DNA of 57,145 nt from positions 1 to 57,145 of the forward strand of contig JAKBBN010000008.1 of the NCBI GenBank assembly GCA_021808485.1, read 5' to 3'. This document shows positions 27,708-36,361 of the stretch, piece after piece. The stretch comes from Planctomycetota bacterium (GTDB lineage Bacteria; Planctomycetota; Phycisphaerae; WQYP01). The position numbers and the translations under genes were made by a program. Each line of letters starts with the position of its first letter. Within the stretch, counting starts at the first letter, position 1. A model generated the notes under the pieces. That model worked only from the letters and a program-made list of their open reading frames with translations. It had not been told where the DNA came from and did no database searches.

Positions 27708-28798
27708 GGTGCAAATTTTCCAGTAACCGCCATACCATCGGTCAATTCCGCATTCCCGCGCACAACAATCGAATCTCCGGCTTTTAAACCCGGACCGCTT
27801 ATTTCCAGAGCGTGATCCGTGGCCAGATCAATGGTCACAAGATGCCGCTTCGCCCGCCCGTTTTGCACCGTATACAACACCTCCCGGTTCCCGTCCGGCA
27901 GAACGGAAGATCGGGGCACCAGCAATCCTTTACGCGATGCCACCACAATTCTGGCCCGTATGAATTGTCCAAGCAGCAGGCCGGAATCCGGCGGCGGGGA
28001 AACAAACACATTCACCAGCCGCGTCACCGGATCCACTTCCCGCGTGACCAGTCTGATCGTGCCTTGCAGTCCGGTTTTACGGGATTCTCCTACGGGAAAG
28101 AGCCGCACGTGCCGCCCGGCCGCCAGATGAATCACATCCTCGGGTTCCACTCCAAGCCGGACTTCAATGTCCTGTGAAGAAACAATCTGCAGCAACGGGC
28201 CTCCGGCCGGCACAATCTGCCCCGGTTCCGCCGGTATGTGGGCCACGATGCCCGAACGCCCGGTGCGAATCATGCGTTTGCCGCCGATGCCGCGAGCCTC
28301 CAGGTTCGCCAATCGCAAATCCGCCAGTGATTCGGCTTGCTGCGCCAGCAACAGATCCTGCCGGGTGGCCAGCCGAAGTTGGATTCGCGCATTGACCTCC
28401 GCAAGTTGTTGCGATGATGCCAGTGCCTGACGCTGCGCTTCGGCGAGTTGCAGAATCTCCCTCGGACTCGCCACCACCTGCACCAGCGCCTCACCGCGCA
28501 ACACTTTTTGACCGCGCGACACCAAAACGCGCAGCACCTGGCATTCAAACGGCACCGCCACATTTCTGATAGCGCTTGCTCTTGCCACCACCGTACCATA
28601 GGCCTCAAGCGACGCCCGCAGAACGCCGGTACCCAGTCGAATCGTTTTCACGGCGGCCGTCGCCTGCCGCGCGGCCATTCCCCGCGTCGCACCGGCTGCA
28701 ACCGGCGCATGGGTGCGTCGCGGACTGGACCAGCGCCCCAGAAGAACACCACCGATCAACAGCATGGCGGCGGCCGAAATCCATTTAAGGGATTTCAT
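27704..28798 (-). CDS. RND efflux periplasmic adaptor (HlyD/membrane-fusion family)
   Basis: 364 residues from ATG 28798, which has ggagg 8 bp upstream; a TTG start at 28813 would overlap the tolC-like gene. One N-terminal membrane anchor (KSLKWISAAAMLLIGGVLL) is followed by lipoyl, helical hairpin (LAEAQRQALASSQQLAEVNARIQ) and beta-barrel domains. PAEPGQIVPAGGPLLQI is a lipoyl half motif. It bridges the permease and the outer-membrane channel in the periplasm. Stop and start codons with the neighbours touch or overlap, indicating translational coupling. Confidence 0.9.
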   Translation of the reverse strand: MKSLKWISAAAMLLIGGVLLGRWSSPRRTHAPVAAGATRGMAARQATAAVKTIRLGTGVLRASLEAYGTVVARASAIRNVAVPFECQVLRVLVSRGQKVLRGEALVQVVASPREILQLAEAQRQALASSQQLAEVNARIQLRLATRQDLLLAQQAESLADLRLANLEARGIGGKRMIRTGRSGIVAHIPAEPGQIVPAGGPLLQIVSSQDIEVRLGVEPEDVIHLAAGRHVRLFPVGESRKTGLQGTIRLVTREVDPVTRLVNVFVSPPPDSGLLLGQFIRARIVVASRKGLLVPRSSVLPDGNREVLYTVQNGRAKRHLVTIDLATDHALEISGPGLKAGDSIVVRGNAELTDGMAVTGKFAP

Positions 28799-28800
28799 GA

Positions 28801-30264
28801 TCAGTGCCTCCAATTCATTGCCGCACCGCTTGCGTGGTGGGCCTTGTTAATGTCCAAGTACTGCCCGCTGGCAAGTTCCAGAGCCAGCACGTTTTGTTCC
28901 AATTGCCCCTTCAGGGCGATCAACCGGATGCGACTGCCCACCAGTTCGCTGATCAGCGCGTAATAGCTGACCACATCGGTATTGCCGACACGCAGGGCCT
29001 GGCGGTATCTGCGAACCAGCGACGCAAGACTGCGGACTGATTTTTCCAACGCACTGATACGCACGGACAACTCCCGGACATTCGCCACATTCACGGCAAT
29101 ATCCGATCGTGCCGCAAAAACCCTGGCCGCATACGCGTCGAAAAGGGCCTGACGGCTCGCTTTTTGAATGGCGATATTTCCTTGATTATGGTCAAATATG
29201 GGCAAGTCCACCGTTACGCCGAAGCCGGTGGTATGAACATTCGTATTGTCGCTGGCCTGCTGAAATCCGATGGAAATATTCGGAAATTGGCGCAGAATCG
29301 CCGCCCGAAGCCTTTCCTCCTGACTTTTGTATCCCATTCGTAACGCCAGCAGATCCGGCCGATATCGTTCCATGTCCTTAACCAGAAGATCTTCCGCCGG
29401 CAGAACTGCACGAGAGGGTAATTGCAGTCGACGGCTCACATGAACAGGTGTATGCGGCGGTACCCCCAGAACCCGCGTTAGCGCCAGTCTCTGCCGGGTC
29501 ATCGTCTGATTCAGCTTCAGAATCAGGTCGTTCGCCTGCCGGCTGGCTGCCCGTGCGGCATTAAATTCCAGCACGGTAGACAAATGTTCCGCGTAGGCCT
29601 TGCGGGCGATCGCATATCCCTTGGCCAGTTCCGTAGCCGCAACGACGGCCTGCTGTCTTTCCGTCCGGGCGACGGTCAGGTTGTATACCGCCAGCTTTGC
29701 GGCTATCGCGGTCTGCCATTCGCGCCATGCGATTTCCAGGTCTACCCGGCCGCGTTGATAGCGTGCCGCGGCAATGCGGGCCTGCCGGTCAATCAGGCGG
29801 CTTAAATTCCAGTTGAGGCTGAGGCCGTAGGCGTTGAATGTTCCCTGGGTAAATCCCCCGGTGACAAAATCGGTTGATTCGGATAATTGCGGATTGGGAA
29901 GAATTCCGGCTTGCAGGAGTTGGGCCGCGGCCTCACCGCGTGCGTCCCGTATTTCCCGCAAATCCGGATTTACCAGCACAGCGATGATCGCCGCCTCTGA
30001 AGGCAGCAGTCCGCGCTTTGGCTGCAGCTGGACCGGAACGGCAGCGATCCTCGCAAAATAAGCCGCCTTTTGCCGCAGTTTCTTCCAGGATGGCACCGCC
30101 AGCGATCGACGAACCGCCTGATTTGTAAGCGGTAAACGATGATAACTTTCGCAGCCGGCGAGCATTAAAATCAGACACACGGCGGGGAGAGCCGCCCGAA
30201 TACCGGAACCAATACGCAGCCGATTTTGTTTATCTATTAAATCCGCACTTTCAGCTTGCATCAT
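28801..30264 (-). CDS. TolC-family outer-membrane efflux lipoprotein
   Basis: 487 residues. A signal sequence ends in a lipobox (LMLAGC, Cys38), then two outer-membrane efflux (OEP) repeats with long coiled-coil helices (for example RQQAVVAATELAKGYAIARKAYAEHL). The CusC/CzcC-like opening, ...IRDARGEAAAQLLQAGILPNPQLS, is typical of channels that serve RND pumps. Its ATG lies within the last codons of the histidine kinase gene (14-bp overlap), so the two are coupled. Two tandem ATGs are available at 30264 and 30261. Confidence 0.9.
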   Translation of the reverse strand: MMQAESADLIDKQNRLRIGSGIRAALPAVCLILMLAGCESYHRLPLTNQAVRRSLAVPSWKKLRQKAAYFARIAAVPVQLQPKRGLLPSEAAIIAVLVNPDLREIRDARGEAAAQLLQAGILPNPQLSESTDFVTGGFTQGTFNAYGLSLNWNLSRLIDRQARIAAARYQRGRVDLEIAWREWQTAIAAKLAVYNLTVARTERQQAVVAATELAKGYAIARKAYAEHLSTVLEFNAARAASRQANDLILKLNQTMTRQRLALTRVLGVPPHTPVHVSRRLQLPSRAVLPAEDLLVKDMERYRPDLLALRMGYKSQEERLRAAILRQFPNISIGFQQASDNTNVHTTGFGVTVDLPIFDHNQGNIAIQKASRQALFDAYAARVFAARSDIAVNVANVRELSVRISALEKSVRSLASLVRRYRQALRVGNTDVVSYYALISELVGSRIRLIALKGQLEQNVLALELASGQYLDINKAHHASGAAMNWRH

Positions 30265-31768
30265 TCAAGGCCATATTTTTAAACAACACCTTAACCCTAA
30301 ACCATCCCCCCGCCTGCGTTTCCACAGTTATATCCCCGCCGATTGCCTGCATTATGCGCCGCACAATCGCCAGCCCCAACCCCACATGCAGGCCGTTCAG
30401 ACTCCGAGCCTCGTCTCCGCGCCAGAATCGGTCAAAAACCCGCTGGGCGTTTTCCGCCGCAACCCGACTACCCGTATTGGCAATACACAACCGAATATTT
30501 CCCGAATCTTCGGTAAGGGCAATTTCCACGCACCCTTCCGGTTCAGTATAGCTTGCCGCATTATCAAGTAAATTGCGGATGACCAGACGCACCGCTCCGG
30601 CCGGCGCCGAAAGCTGCCGCTCGGACCGGTTATTCCATGTCAATTTCAGGTTGCGCCGGGATATTTCCGCCGCGTATTCTTCAATTGTCTCCGCCAACAT
30701 AAGATCCACCCGGAATGTTTCGCCCGAGAATTTGTACTGATTCCCCTCCAGCCGTGAAAGTATCAGCAGGTTTTCCACGATTGCCTGCATATGTAAAGTT
30801 ACGGCCAGACAATTGCGCACACTTTCCTGATATTCCGTCGTCGTTCTGAGCTTCTTATCCGCCAACTCGAGCGTTGTTCGCAAACCAGCTACGGGTGTGC
30901 GAAGTTCATGGGCGATGTCGGCAGTCAGTTGCTTTTCCCGGACAAACGCGTCCTGAAGCCGACAGAGAAGATCATTCAGTCGATGCACGATCGGCATCAA
31001 TTCACGCGGCACAGCGTCGGTTGCGAGGCGATCGGAAAGGTCGGCAACTCCGACGGCTTCAATTTGATCGGATATCCATCGCACCGGTTTAAGACCACGC
31101 GACACAATAAGAATCAGCGCCCCGACGGACAACCACGCGGCCCCGCCGCAGCCCACAATCAGCGAGACGGCCAGGATCGCTTTGGTATCGTCCAGATTTT
31201 CAAGCGAATGCGCCACCGCAATAATGTAAATGGTTGCGGGTTTGCCGCCGGCCGTGAATTTCGGCCCATCACCAGATAAGCCGATACGGCGGAATTCCGC
31301 CGCACCGAGTTGCCCGGCTTGCCCGTGTTGTCCATCCTGATGGTCATTCTCATCGGGCTCCATGCGAACGACTGCCAGCATTTCCCCTACATGAAAATCA
31401 TCGTGAACGCGGACATCGTCAAAATACACATGATTTGCCCCCGGGAATCGGAAAGTTAACGAATCGGCCCCTAATTCCCGGCTTTTATACTGCACGCGCC
31501 CCGCCGAATTCCACACCTCAATATAACGCGGAAACGCACTCTGATGCCGGCCCCCCGCAGGCTCGGAGGGTGCATCAAAGCGAATATGGCCATGATCATC
31601 CGTATCAAGAGCGGCGGCGACAACGGTTAATCGCGATTCCAGCAGAAGCCTGAATTGTCTATCCAGACTATGGGTGACCAGCGCATAAACAAATACGCCC
31701 AGTGCCGTAAGCAACAGCGCGGAACTAAGGCCGCCGACAAACATAATGTCACGTCGTATGGATTTCAT
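30251..31768 (-). CDS. sensor histidine kinase (CusS/OmpR-partner type)
   Basis: 505 residues. TM1 at about 11-32, a periplasmic sensor of about 160 residues, TM2 at about 197-222, HAMP, a HisKA domain with phospho-acceptor H287 (DIAHELRTP) and an HATPase_c domain (RNLLDNAASY, GLGLAIVRRIM). The sensor holds a His/Asp/Gln-rich stretch at about 138-149 (PDENDHQDGQHG), a plausible metal site and unusual in other kinases of this group. The gene follows the response-regulator gene by 6 bp and overlaps the TolC gene. The order regulator-kinase-pump suggests it controls the efflux unit. Confidence 0.92.
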   Translation of the reverse strand: MKSIRRDIMFVGGLSSALLLTALGVFVYALVTHSLDRQFRLLLESRLTVVAAALDTDDHGHIRFDAPSEPAGGRHQSAFPRYIEVWNSAGRVQYKSRELGADSLTFRFPGANHVYFDDVRVHDDFHVGEMLAVVRMEPDENDHQDGQHGQAGQLGAAEFRRIGLSGDGPKFTAGGKPATIYIIAVAHSLENLDDTKAILAVSLIVGCGGAAWLSVGALILIVSRGLKPVRWISDQIEAVGVADLSDRLATDAVPRELMPIVHRLNDLLCRLQDAFVREKQLTADIAHELRTPVAGLRTTLELADKKLRTTTEYQESVRNCLAVTLHMQAIVENLLILSRLEGNQYKFSGETFRVDLMLAETIEEYAAEISRRNLKLTWNNRSERQLSAPAGAVRLVIRNLLDNAASYTEPEGCVEIALTEDSGNIRLCIANTGSRVAAENAQRVFDRFWRGDEARSLNGLHVGLGLAIVRRIMQAIGGDITVETQAGGWFRVKVLFKNMALNDAS

Positions 31769-31774
31769 CTTCCG

Positions 31775-32440
31775 CTATTCAATAAGATAACCCTGCCCGC
31801 GCCGCGTGTGGATAATGCGCTGCTTTCCCGGCAACTCTATCTTCCGCCGAAGCAGCCCGATATATACATCCACGACATTGCTTTCCAGGGACGCATTCTG
31901 ATCGTACACATGCTCCCAGATGGCGCTTCGTGACACCACTTGTCCGCGGCGTAGAGACAGATATTCCAGAATCGAATATTCACGCGCGGAAAGTTCAATT
32001 TCCGATTCGCCGCGGAAAACGCGCCGGGCGCCCAGATCCAGCCGGATATCACCAACTTCGCAAAATCCGCCGGTCGGTTGATAGCGCCGCCGGATTAAAG
32101 CCCGCAACCGCGCCAGCAATTCCGAAAGGGAAAAGGGTTTTACCATATAGTCATCCGCTCCGGAATCCAACCCTTTGATCCGTTCCTCCAAAGTATCACG
32201 GGCAGTCAGGATCAGGACGCACGGTCTGGCTTTCAGTCGATTTACCGCCTTCAGGACCGTCAAGCCGTCCACACCGGGCAACATAATGTCCAGTACAACA
32301 GCGTCAAACTCGACTTGGTTTATTAATGCGATCGCCTGTCGCCCGTCGGATGTAAAATCCACCGCGTAATTTTCCTCACGCAACGCCTGCACCAGCGAGT
32401 CCCGCAAGGCTTTGAAATCCTCCACAACCAATATACGCAT
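31775..32440 (-). CDS. OmpR/PhoB-family response regulator
   Basis: 221 residues: receiver domain with phospho-acceptor D51 (VVLDIMLPG), conserved TARD and K100-area KPF, then a winged-helix DNA-binding domain (about 125-221) ending in RRGQGYLI. It is paired with the histidine kinase 6 bp downstream. Likely operator sites would be in the region upstream of 32891 or near the hairpin at 32462-32500. No direct repeats were identified there. Confidence 0.93.
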   Translation of the reverse strand: MRILVVEDFKALRDSLVQALREENYAVDFTSDGRQAIALINQVEFDAVVLDIMLPGVDGLTVLKAVNRLKARPCVLILTARDTLEERIKGLDSGADDYMVKPFSLSELLARLRALIRRRYQPTGGFCEVGDIRLDLGARRVFRGESEIELSAREYSILEYLSLRRGQVVSRSAIWEHVYDQNASLESNVVDVYIGLLRRKIELPGKQRIIHTRRGQGYLIE

Positions 32441-32461
32441 CGTAAGATCCGAAAATGACTA

Positions 32462-32500
32462 CGGCCCGGCACAGGCAACCACTGCCTGTGAACCGGGCCG
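32462..32500 (-). terminator. strong hairpin between the His-rich protein gene and the response regulator gene
   Basis: 16 paired bases per arm (cggcccggcacaggca with its complement, interrupted by a 2-base bulge) around a 5-base loop. It has no good T run on either strand, so it may be a partial (processivity-dependent) terminator, an mRNA stabiliser or a regulator site that lowers expression of the pump genes relative to the His-rich protein. Confidence 0.45.
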
Positions 32501-32528
32501 CAGTCGCGGGACTTCAACGATTCAAAGG

Positions 32529-32891
32529 TCAGTTCTGGTCATTATTATCATCGCCGTTGTTGTTCCTTTTGTCACCATGGTCCTTATGATCACCATGATC
32601 ACCATCCGCATGACCGCCACGATGATCGCAGCCGCGATCCATTACCCCCGCCGTTGGCCGGGTTGCGCCAACAGCTTCAATTGTTTGTTCCGCACCTGTC
32701 ACCCACAATGTGCTCCGCGAATCAAAAATCATTGCACGCACGCCACCGTGCGGCGGTACTTCCGCGGCGCCGGTTACCGCGGCATTCGCCGATAACTCGC
32801 CGGCCGCGGTGCACAGTACGGCCGCGGTAAAGACCGCCGCCAAACCCTTAATCGTCCCTGTTTGCCGCAACCTGAACGCGTTGCAATGCAT
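32529..32891 (-). CDS. small exported His/Asp-rich protein, putative metal-binding
   Basis: 120 residues. A signal peptide is likely (hydrophobic stretch at about 17-33, predicted cut near ANA-AV at 37). The middle is ordinary. The last 33 residues (88-120) contain Cys88, His at 90, 94, 99, 102 and 105 with many Asp between, and end in an Asn/Asp-rich tail. Such patterns bind divalent metals (for instance nickel or zinc) in other exported proteins. It opens the minus-strand unit that encodes a two-component system and an RND pump, with gaggt 5 bp before the ATG. I know of no named family. Function as periplasmic metal buffer or sensor partner is inference. Confidence 0.65.
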   Translation of the reverse strand: MHCNAFRLRQTGTIKGLAAVFTAAVLCTAAGELSANAAVTGAAEVPPHGGVRAMIFDSRSTLWVTGAEQTIEAVGATRPTAGVMDRGCDHRGGHADGDHGDHKDHGDKRNNNGDDNNDQN

Positions 32892-33288
32892 AAAGACCTC
32901 ATTGTGTATAACTGCCGGTCAAACATTGGCCTCGCCAACAACAACCTGGCCGAACGCAGAGCCATCCTAAAGACCAATAATGAAGTAAAAATGAAAGCAA
33001 ATAATGATCAGCCAATTCAGTCGCTTTGCACGTATGCCGTAACCCCGGGTTCTTCCGATGTGATTTATTTGCGCTTTTGTCGACAGCTCTCTGCGGAAAA
33101 TCCGTGAAACTTGACCCACGCCCGATAATAAATGCTGACTTTCCGGAGCGGACACGCCAGGAAGACATGCGAAATTTTTCATTCGCGTATATGCTGCCCA
33201 CATGGCTCACAAATGTCTGAAAACATTCCTGCGCTACCGAAAAAAAATCATTAAGTGCATATACGGACGCGTGCCGATATTAGTACCG
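32892..33288. other. intergenic region between divergent units
   Basis: About 400 bp between the His-rich protein gene (minus) and the phosphorylase gene (plus), so promoters for both directions should lie here. Short open frames on both strands look random. No clear -35/-10 pair or operator repeat could be assigned. Confidence 0.4.
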
Positions 33289-34014
33289 ATGAATACGCCG
33301 ACCGCCACAGACCAGAAGGTTCTACTTATCTTCACAGCCGTGAAAACGGAGTTTGATGCGGTCAGTTCTGCCGTCAATCACTGGACACAGGACACTCCCA
33401 GCAGCGTCCGTACAACGGTCTACGACGAGGTTGTTGTGGAGCAGATCGGGATCCGCGGGAGAAATTTGCGCCACGTACTGCCCAAATATGCCCACTCGCG
33501 TATTACAGGCGTCATTACGGCCGGATTGGCGGGCGCACTTGACCCCAACCTCGGCATCGGCGACGTCGTTATTGATTCCGCCGCGAAGGACGCGGACCGC
33601 GTCGTGGAGTTTATCAACGCCATGTCCGGCGGTACACGCGTTCACAAAGGGCCGATTCACACCAGCAAAGCGCTGGTATCAACTGTTGAAGAAAAAAAGC
33701 TGTTGTTCGCCCAAAATCATTGCCTCGCGGTTGAAATGGAAGCCCAGTATGTCCGGTCGTTTGCGGAGCATCGAAAACTGCCATGGCTTAGCGTACGCGC
33801 CATCAGCGATTCGGCCGTCGATGCAATCCCGCAACAGGTCGTCAGGTTTGTCGATCGAAAGGGCAATGTCAATCCGTTCGGCGTCACCATGGGCTTGGCG
33901 ATGAACCCCATGCTTATCCCGCAAGTTGTGCGGCTGGGTAAAAATACCAGTCTAGCCAATAAACGCCTCGGCGAGATCATGGGCGCAATTATCCGCAGTG
34001 GCTGGCCATTCTGA
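33289..34014 (+). CDS. nucleoside phosphorylase / MTA-SAH nucleosidase-like protein
   Basis: 241 residues from ATG 33289; GTG/ATG codons upstream extend the frame to 33202 without family support. It matches the PNP_UDP_1 fold: LLIFTAVKTEFDAVSSAV, the Gly-rich GVITAGLAGALDPNLGIGDVVI and the MEMEAQYV-type segment (EMEAQYVRSFAEHRKLPWLSVRAISDS) that carries the nucleoside-binding Met/Glu and catalytic Asp. Some members act in purine salvage, others in the hopanoid pathway (HpnG). No hopanoid genes are nearby. It is cytoplasmic. Confidence 0.82.
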   Translation: MNTPTATDQKVLLIFTAVKTEFDAVSSAVNHWTQDTPSSVRTTVYDEVVVEQIGIRGRNLRHVLPKYAHSRITGVITAGLAGALDPNLGIGDVVIDSAAKDADRVVEFINAMSGGTRVHKGPIHTSKALVSTVEEKKLLFAQNHCLAVEMEAQYVRSFAEHRKLPWLSVRAISDSAVDAIPQQVVRFVDRKGNVNPFGVTMGLAMNPMLIPQVVRLGKNTSLANKRLGEIMGAIIRSGWPF

Positions 34015-34621
34015 TTTTCCCCCGTATCGTTGCGATTGTCCGATCGGCCCGCCTTTGTAATTGTCCCAACAGCCTATTTATACCTCTCAAGCGGATAGCC
34101 CGGCGCAAAACTGATCCGGTACCCTTTCATACTTGCAATTTTTCATTCGCCAATTGTTGCCACAAAATGCAACTCAATAGCCGCCTGCCGAATTGGCGGT
34201 CTCCGGCAAAGCCGGTTGCGCCGCGGCCTGCAGGCCTGGCGGACACATGGAAGCAGATCTATGCCACCTGCGTAATTATCCGCCCGGCGAATGCTTTGGG
34301 CGTTGCGGCGGGAAAGGACGCGTAACCAACCAATTAAATTATTCGGCGCAACACGTGCCCCAGCCCCACAAGGGTGCTGTAAAAATAGGGGAAAATTGTT
34401 TTTCGACCGCTTCCGGCCGAAATCCGCCCACCCGGGCCGATGGCCATTATCCGTTTTGGAGTAGCCCGTTTTTTTGCCCCCGTCCGGCATATGGTGAAAC
34501 AAGCAACACGATCAACATCGCAAGCAACTCTTTGCGAAATTCCGCCGCTGGTTTTAGCGGCCAAGCTGCATTACCATTACAGTATGGTTGAATGTCATTA
34601 AATCAGGAGCAATAAAACATC
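34015..34621. other. gene-free stretch of 607 bp before gnd
   Basis: Several short open frames on both strands lack family resemblance or ribosome sites. A small hairpin (gccgct / agcggc) occurs near 34542-34560. I could not identify a promoter with confidence; aggag lies 12 bp before the gnd ATG. Confidence 0.4.
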
Positions 34622-36133
34622 ATGGCAAACTCGGAATCATTGGCGAATGTGGGTCTTATCGGCCTTGCGGTGATGGGAAAAAACCTGGCGCTGAACATTG
34701 CCGATCATGGCTTTGGAATTGCCGTATACAATCGCACCGGAAGCGTAACACAGGAATTTATCAGGGAAAATCCATCCACCCCGGGCAAACTGACGGGATG
34801 TGAAACTCTGGAACAGTTCATCGCGGCAATTAAGCAGCCGCGTGTGATCATCATTCTCGTAAAGGCGGGTCCCGCGGTGGAAGCCGTGGTGGATCAGTTG
34901 CTTTCCGCGGGTCTGGCAAAAGATGACATAGTGGTGGATGCGGGCAACAGCAACTGGAATGACACCATCAGGCGCGAAAAACAATACGCCGACCGTCTGA
35001 AATTCTTCGGGTCCGGTGTCTCCGGCGGCGAACTCGGAGCCCGCTTTGGGCCGTCGTTGATGCCCGGCGGCGATCCGGCCTCCTGGAAACATCTCCAGCC
35101 GATCTGGGAAGCCATTGCCGCCAAGGTGGATCCCGTCAACGGGCGCCCCATCGCCGGGGCGGCGCCGGGCAAACCGGTAAGCGGCGGCATTCCCTGCACC
35201 GCATACATCGGCCCGAACGGCGCCGGACACTATGTCAAAATGGTTCATAACGGCATTGAATACATCGACATGCAGCTGATCAGCGAGGCCTATTACCTGT
35301 TGCGCCACCTGCTGGGTCTTTCCCCTGATGCACTGGCTGATATTTTTCACGACTGGAATCAGGGAAAACTCGATTCCTACCTGATTGAAATTACCGCGGA
35401 TATTTTGCGACAGCGCGATCCAGCAAAGCCACGAAAATACCTGGTGGACAGCATTCTGGATGCCGCCGGCCAGAAAGGGACCGGCAAATGGACCGCCGGC
35501 AACGCCCTGGACATGGGCATCCCCGCCAATTCCATCGCCGAGGCCGTTTTCGCCCGCTGCATGAGCGCAATTAAAGATGAACGGGTTGCGGCGTCCAAAA
35601 AACTCAAAGGCCCCAAGGCCGCCGCGGTCAAAGGCGCCAAGGCCATGATTGAAGCGATTCGACAGGCGCTTTACTGTTCCAAAATTTGCGCTTATGCGCA
35701 AGGCTTTCAATTGATGCGCGAGGCTCAAAAGGAATACCAGTGGAAACTGGATTTCGGATCTATCGCGGGCATGTGGCGCGGCGGCTGCATTATCCGGGCG
35801 CAGTTCCTGCAAAAAATTACCGAGGCTTATCAGAAGGACGCCAATCTGGTGAACCTGCTCATGGATCCCTATTTCCGCAAGGAAATTCTTGCCGGACAGG
35901 AACAATGGCGGCAGGTGGTTGCATTGGCCGCCAAAAATGGAATTCCCGCCCCGGCGTTCATGTCCGCTCTGGCCTATTTTGACTCCTATCGCGCCGCGGT
36001 GCTGCCCGCCAACCTTATTCAGGCCCAGCGCGATTATTTCGGCGCGCATACGTATGAACGCGTGGACCAGCCACGGGGTAAATTCTTTCATGTTGACTGG
36101 CCGCAGGCAGACCGCCCGCAACTTGAGGTGTGA
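34622..36133 (+). CDS. gnd: 6-phosphogluconate dehydrogenase, NADP-dependent, decarboxylating
   Basis: 503 residues, slightly longer than the usual 470. It oxidises 6-phosphogluconate to ribulose-5-phosphate with release of CO2 in the pentose phosphate pathway. Evidence: [17 protein letters not shown] (NADP-binding), [49 protein letters not shown], and GTGKWTA, all characteristic. A 494-codon frame on the opposite strand mirrors it and is a shadow. A terminator at 36158-36192 closes the unit, so proS is transcribed separately. Confidence 0.96.
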   Translation: MANSESLANVGLIGLAVMGKNLALNIADHGFGIAVYNRTGSVTQEFIRENPSTPGKLTGCETLEQFIAAIKQPRVIIILVKAGPAVEAVVDQLLSAGLAKDDIVVDAGNSNWNDTIRREKQYADRLKFFGSGVSGGELGARFGPSLMPGGDPASWKHLQPIWEAIAAKVDPVNGRPIAGAAPGKPVSGGIPCTAYIGPNGAGHYVKMVHNGIEYIDMQLISEAYYLLRHLLGLSPDALADIFHDWNQGKLDSYLIEITADILRQRDPAKPRKYLVDSILDAAGQKGTGKWTAGNALDMGIPANSIAEAVFARCMSAIKDERVAASKKLKGPKAAAVKGAKAMIEAIRQALYCSKICAYAQGFQLMREAQKEYQWKLDFGSIAGMWRGGCIIRAQFLQKITEAYQKDANLVNLLMDPYFRKEILAGQEQWRQVVALAAKNGIPAPAFMSALAYFDSYRAAVLPANLIQAQRDYFGAHTYERVDQPRGKFFHVDWPQADRPQLEV

Positions 36134-36157
36134 ATCATCTCAACATCAATCAAATCA

Positions 36158-36192
36158 AACCCTGCCGGCCTGGCGGTCGAGCAGGGTTTTTT
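36158..36192 (+). terminator. intrinsic terminator after gnd
   Basis: An 8-bp stem (aaccctgc / gcagggtt) with a 15-base loop ends in a run of six Ts. Confidence 0.7.
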
Positions 36193-36361
36193 CACGCCCG
36201 TCAACGACATTTACGCGTTATTGGATCGCCCGCATGCATCCGATGGTTTCCTGCGAATCGCTTCCCGCCCCGCCGCCCGCCGGCAGGATTCCCGCCGCTT
36301 CGCTTGCAATTATCCGCGTCCGCCTATACAAACACGCCAAGTTTTATCCGGAGCAATCAGT

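Noticed and set aside
34143..34502. 119-codon frame upstream of gnd
   Set aside because: No family resemblance, no ribosome site and overlap with other random frames on both strands.
34637..36121. 494-codon open frame on the minus strand across gnd
   Set aside because: It mirrors nearly the whole gnd coding region with no family resemblance; a shadow in GC-rich DNA.
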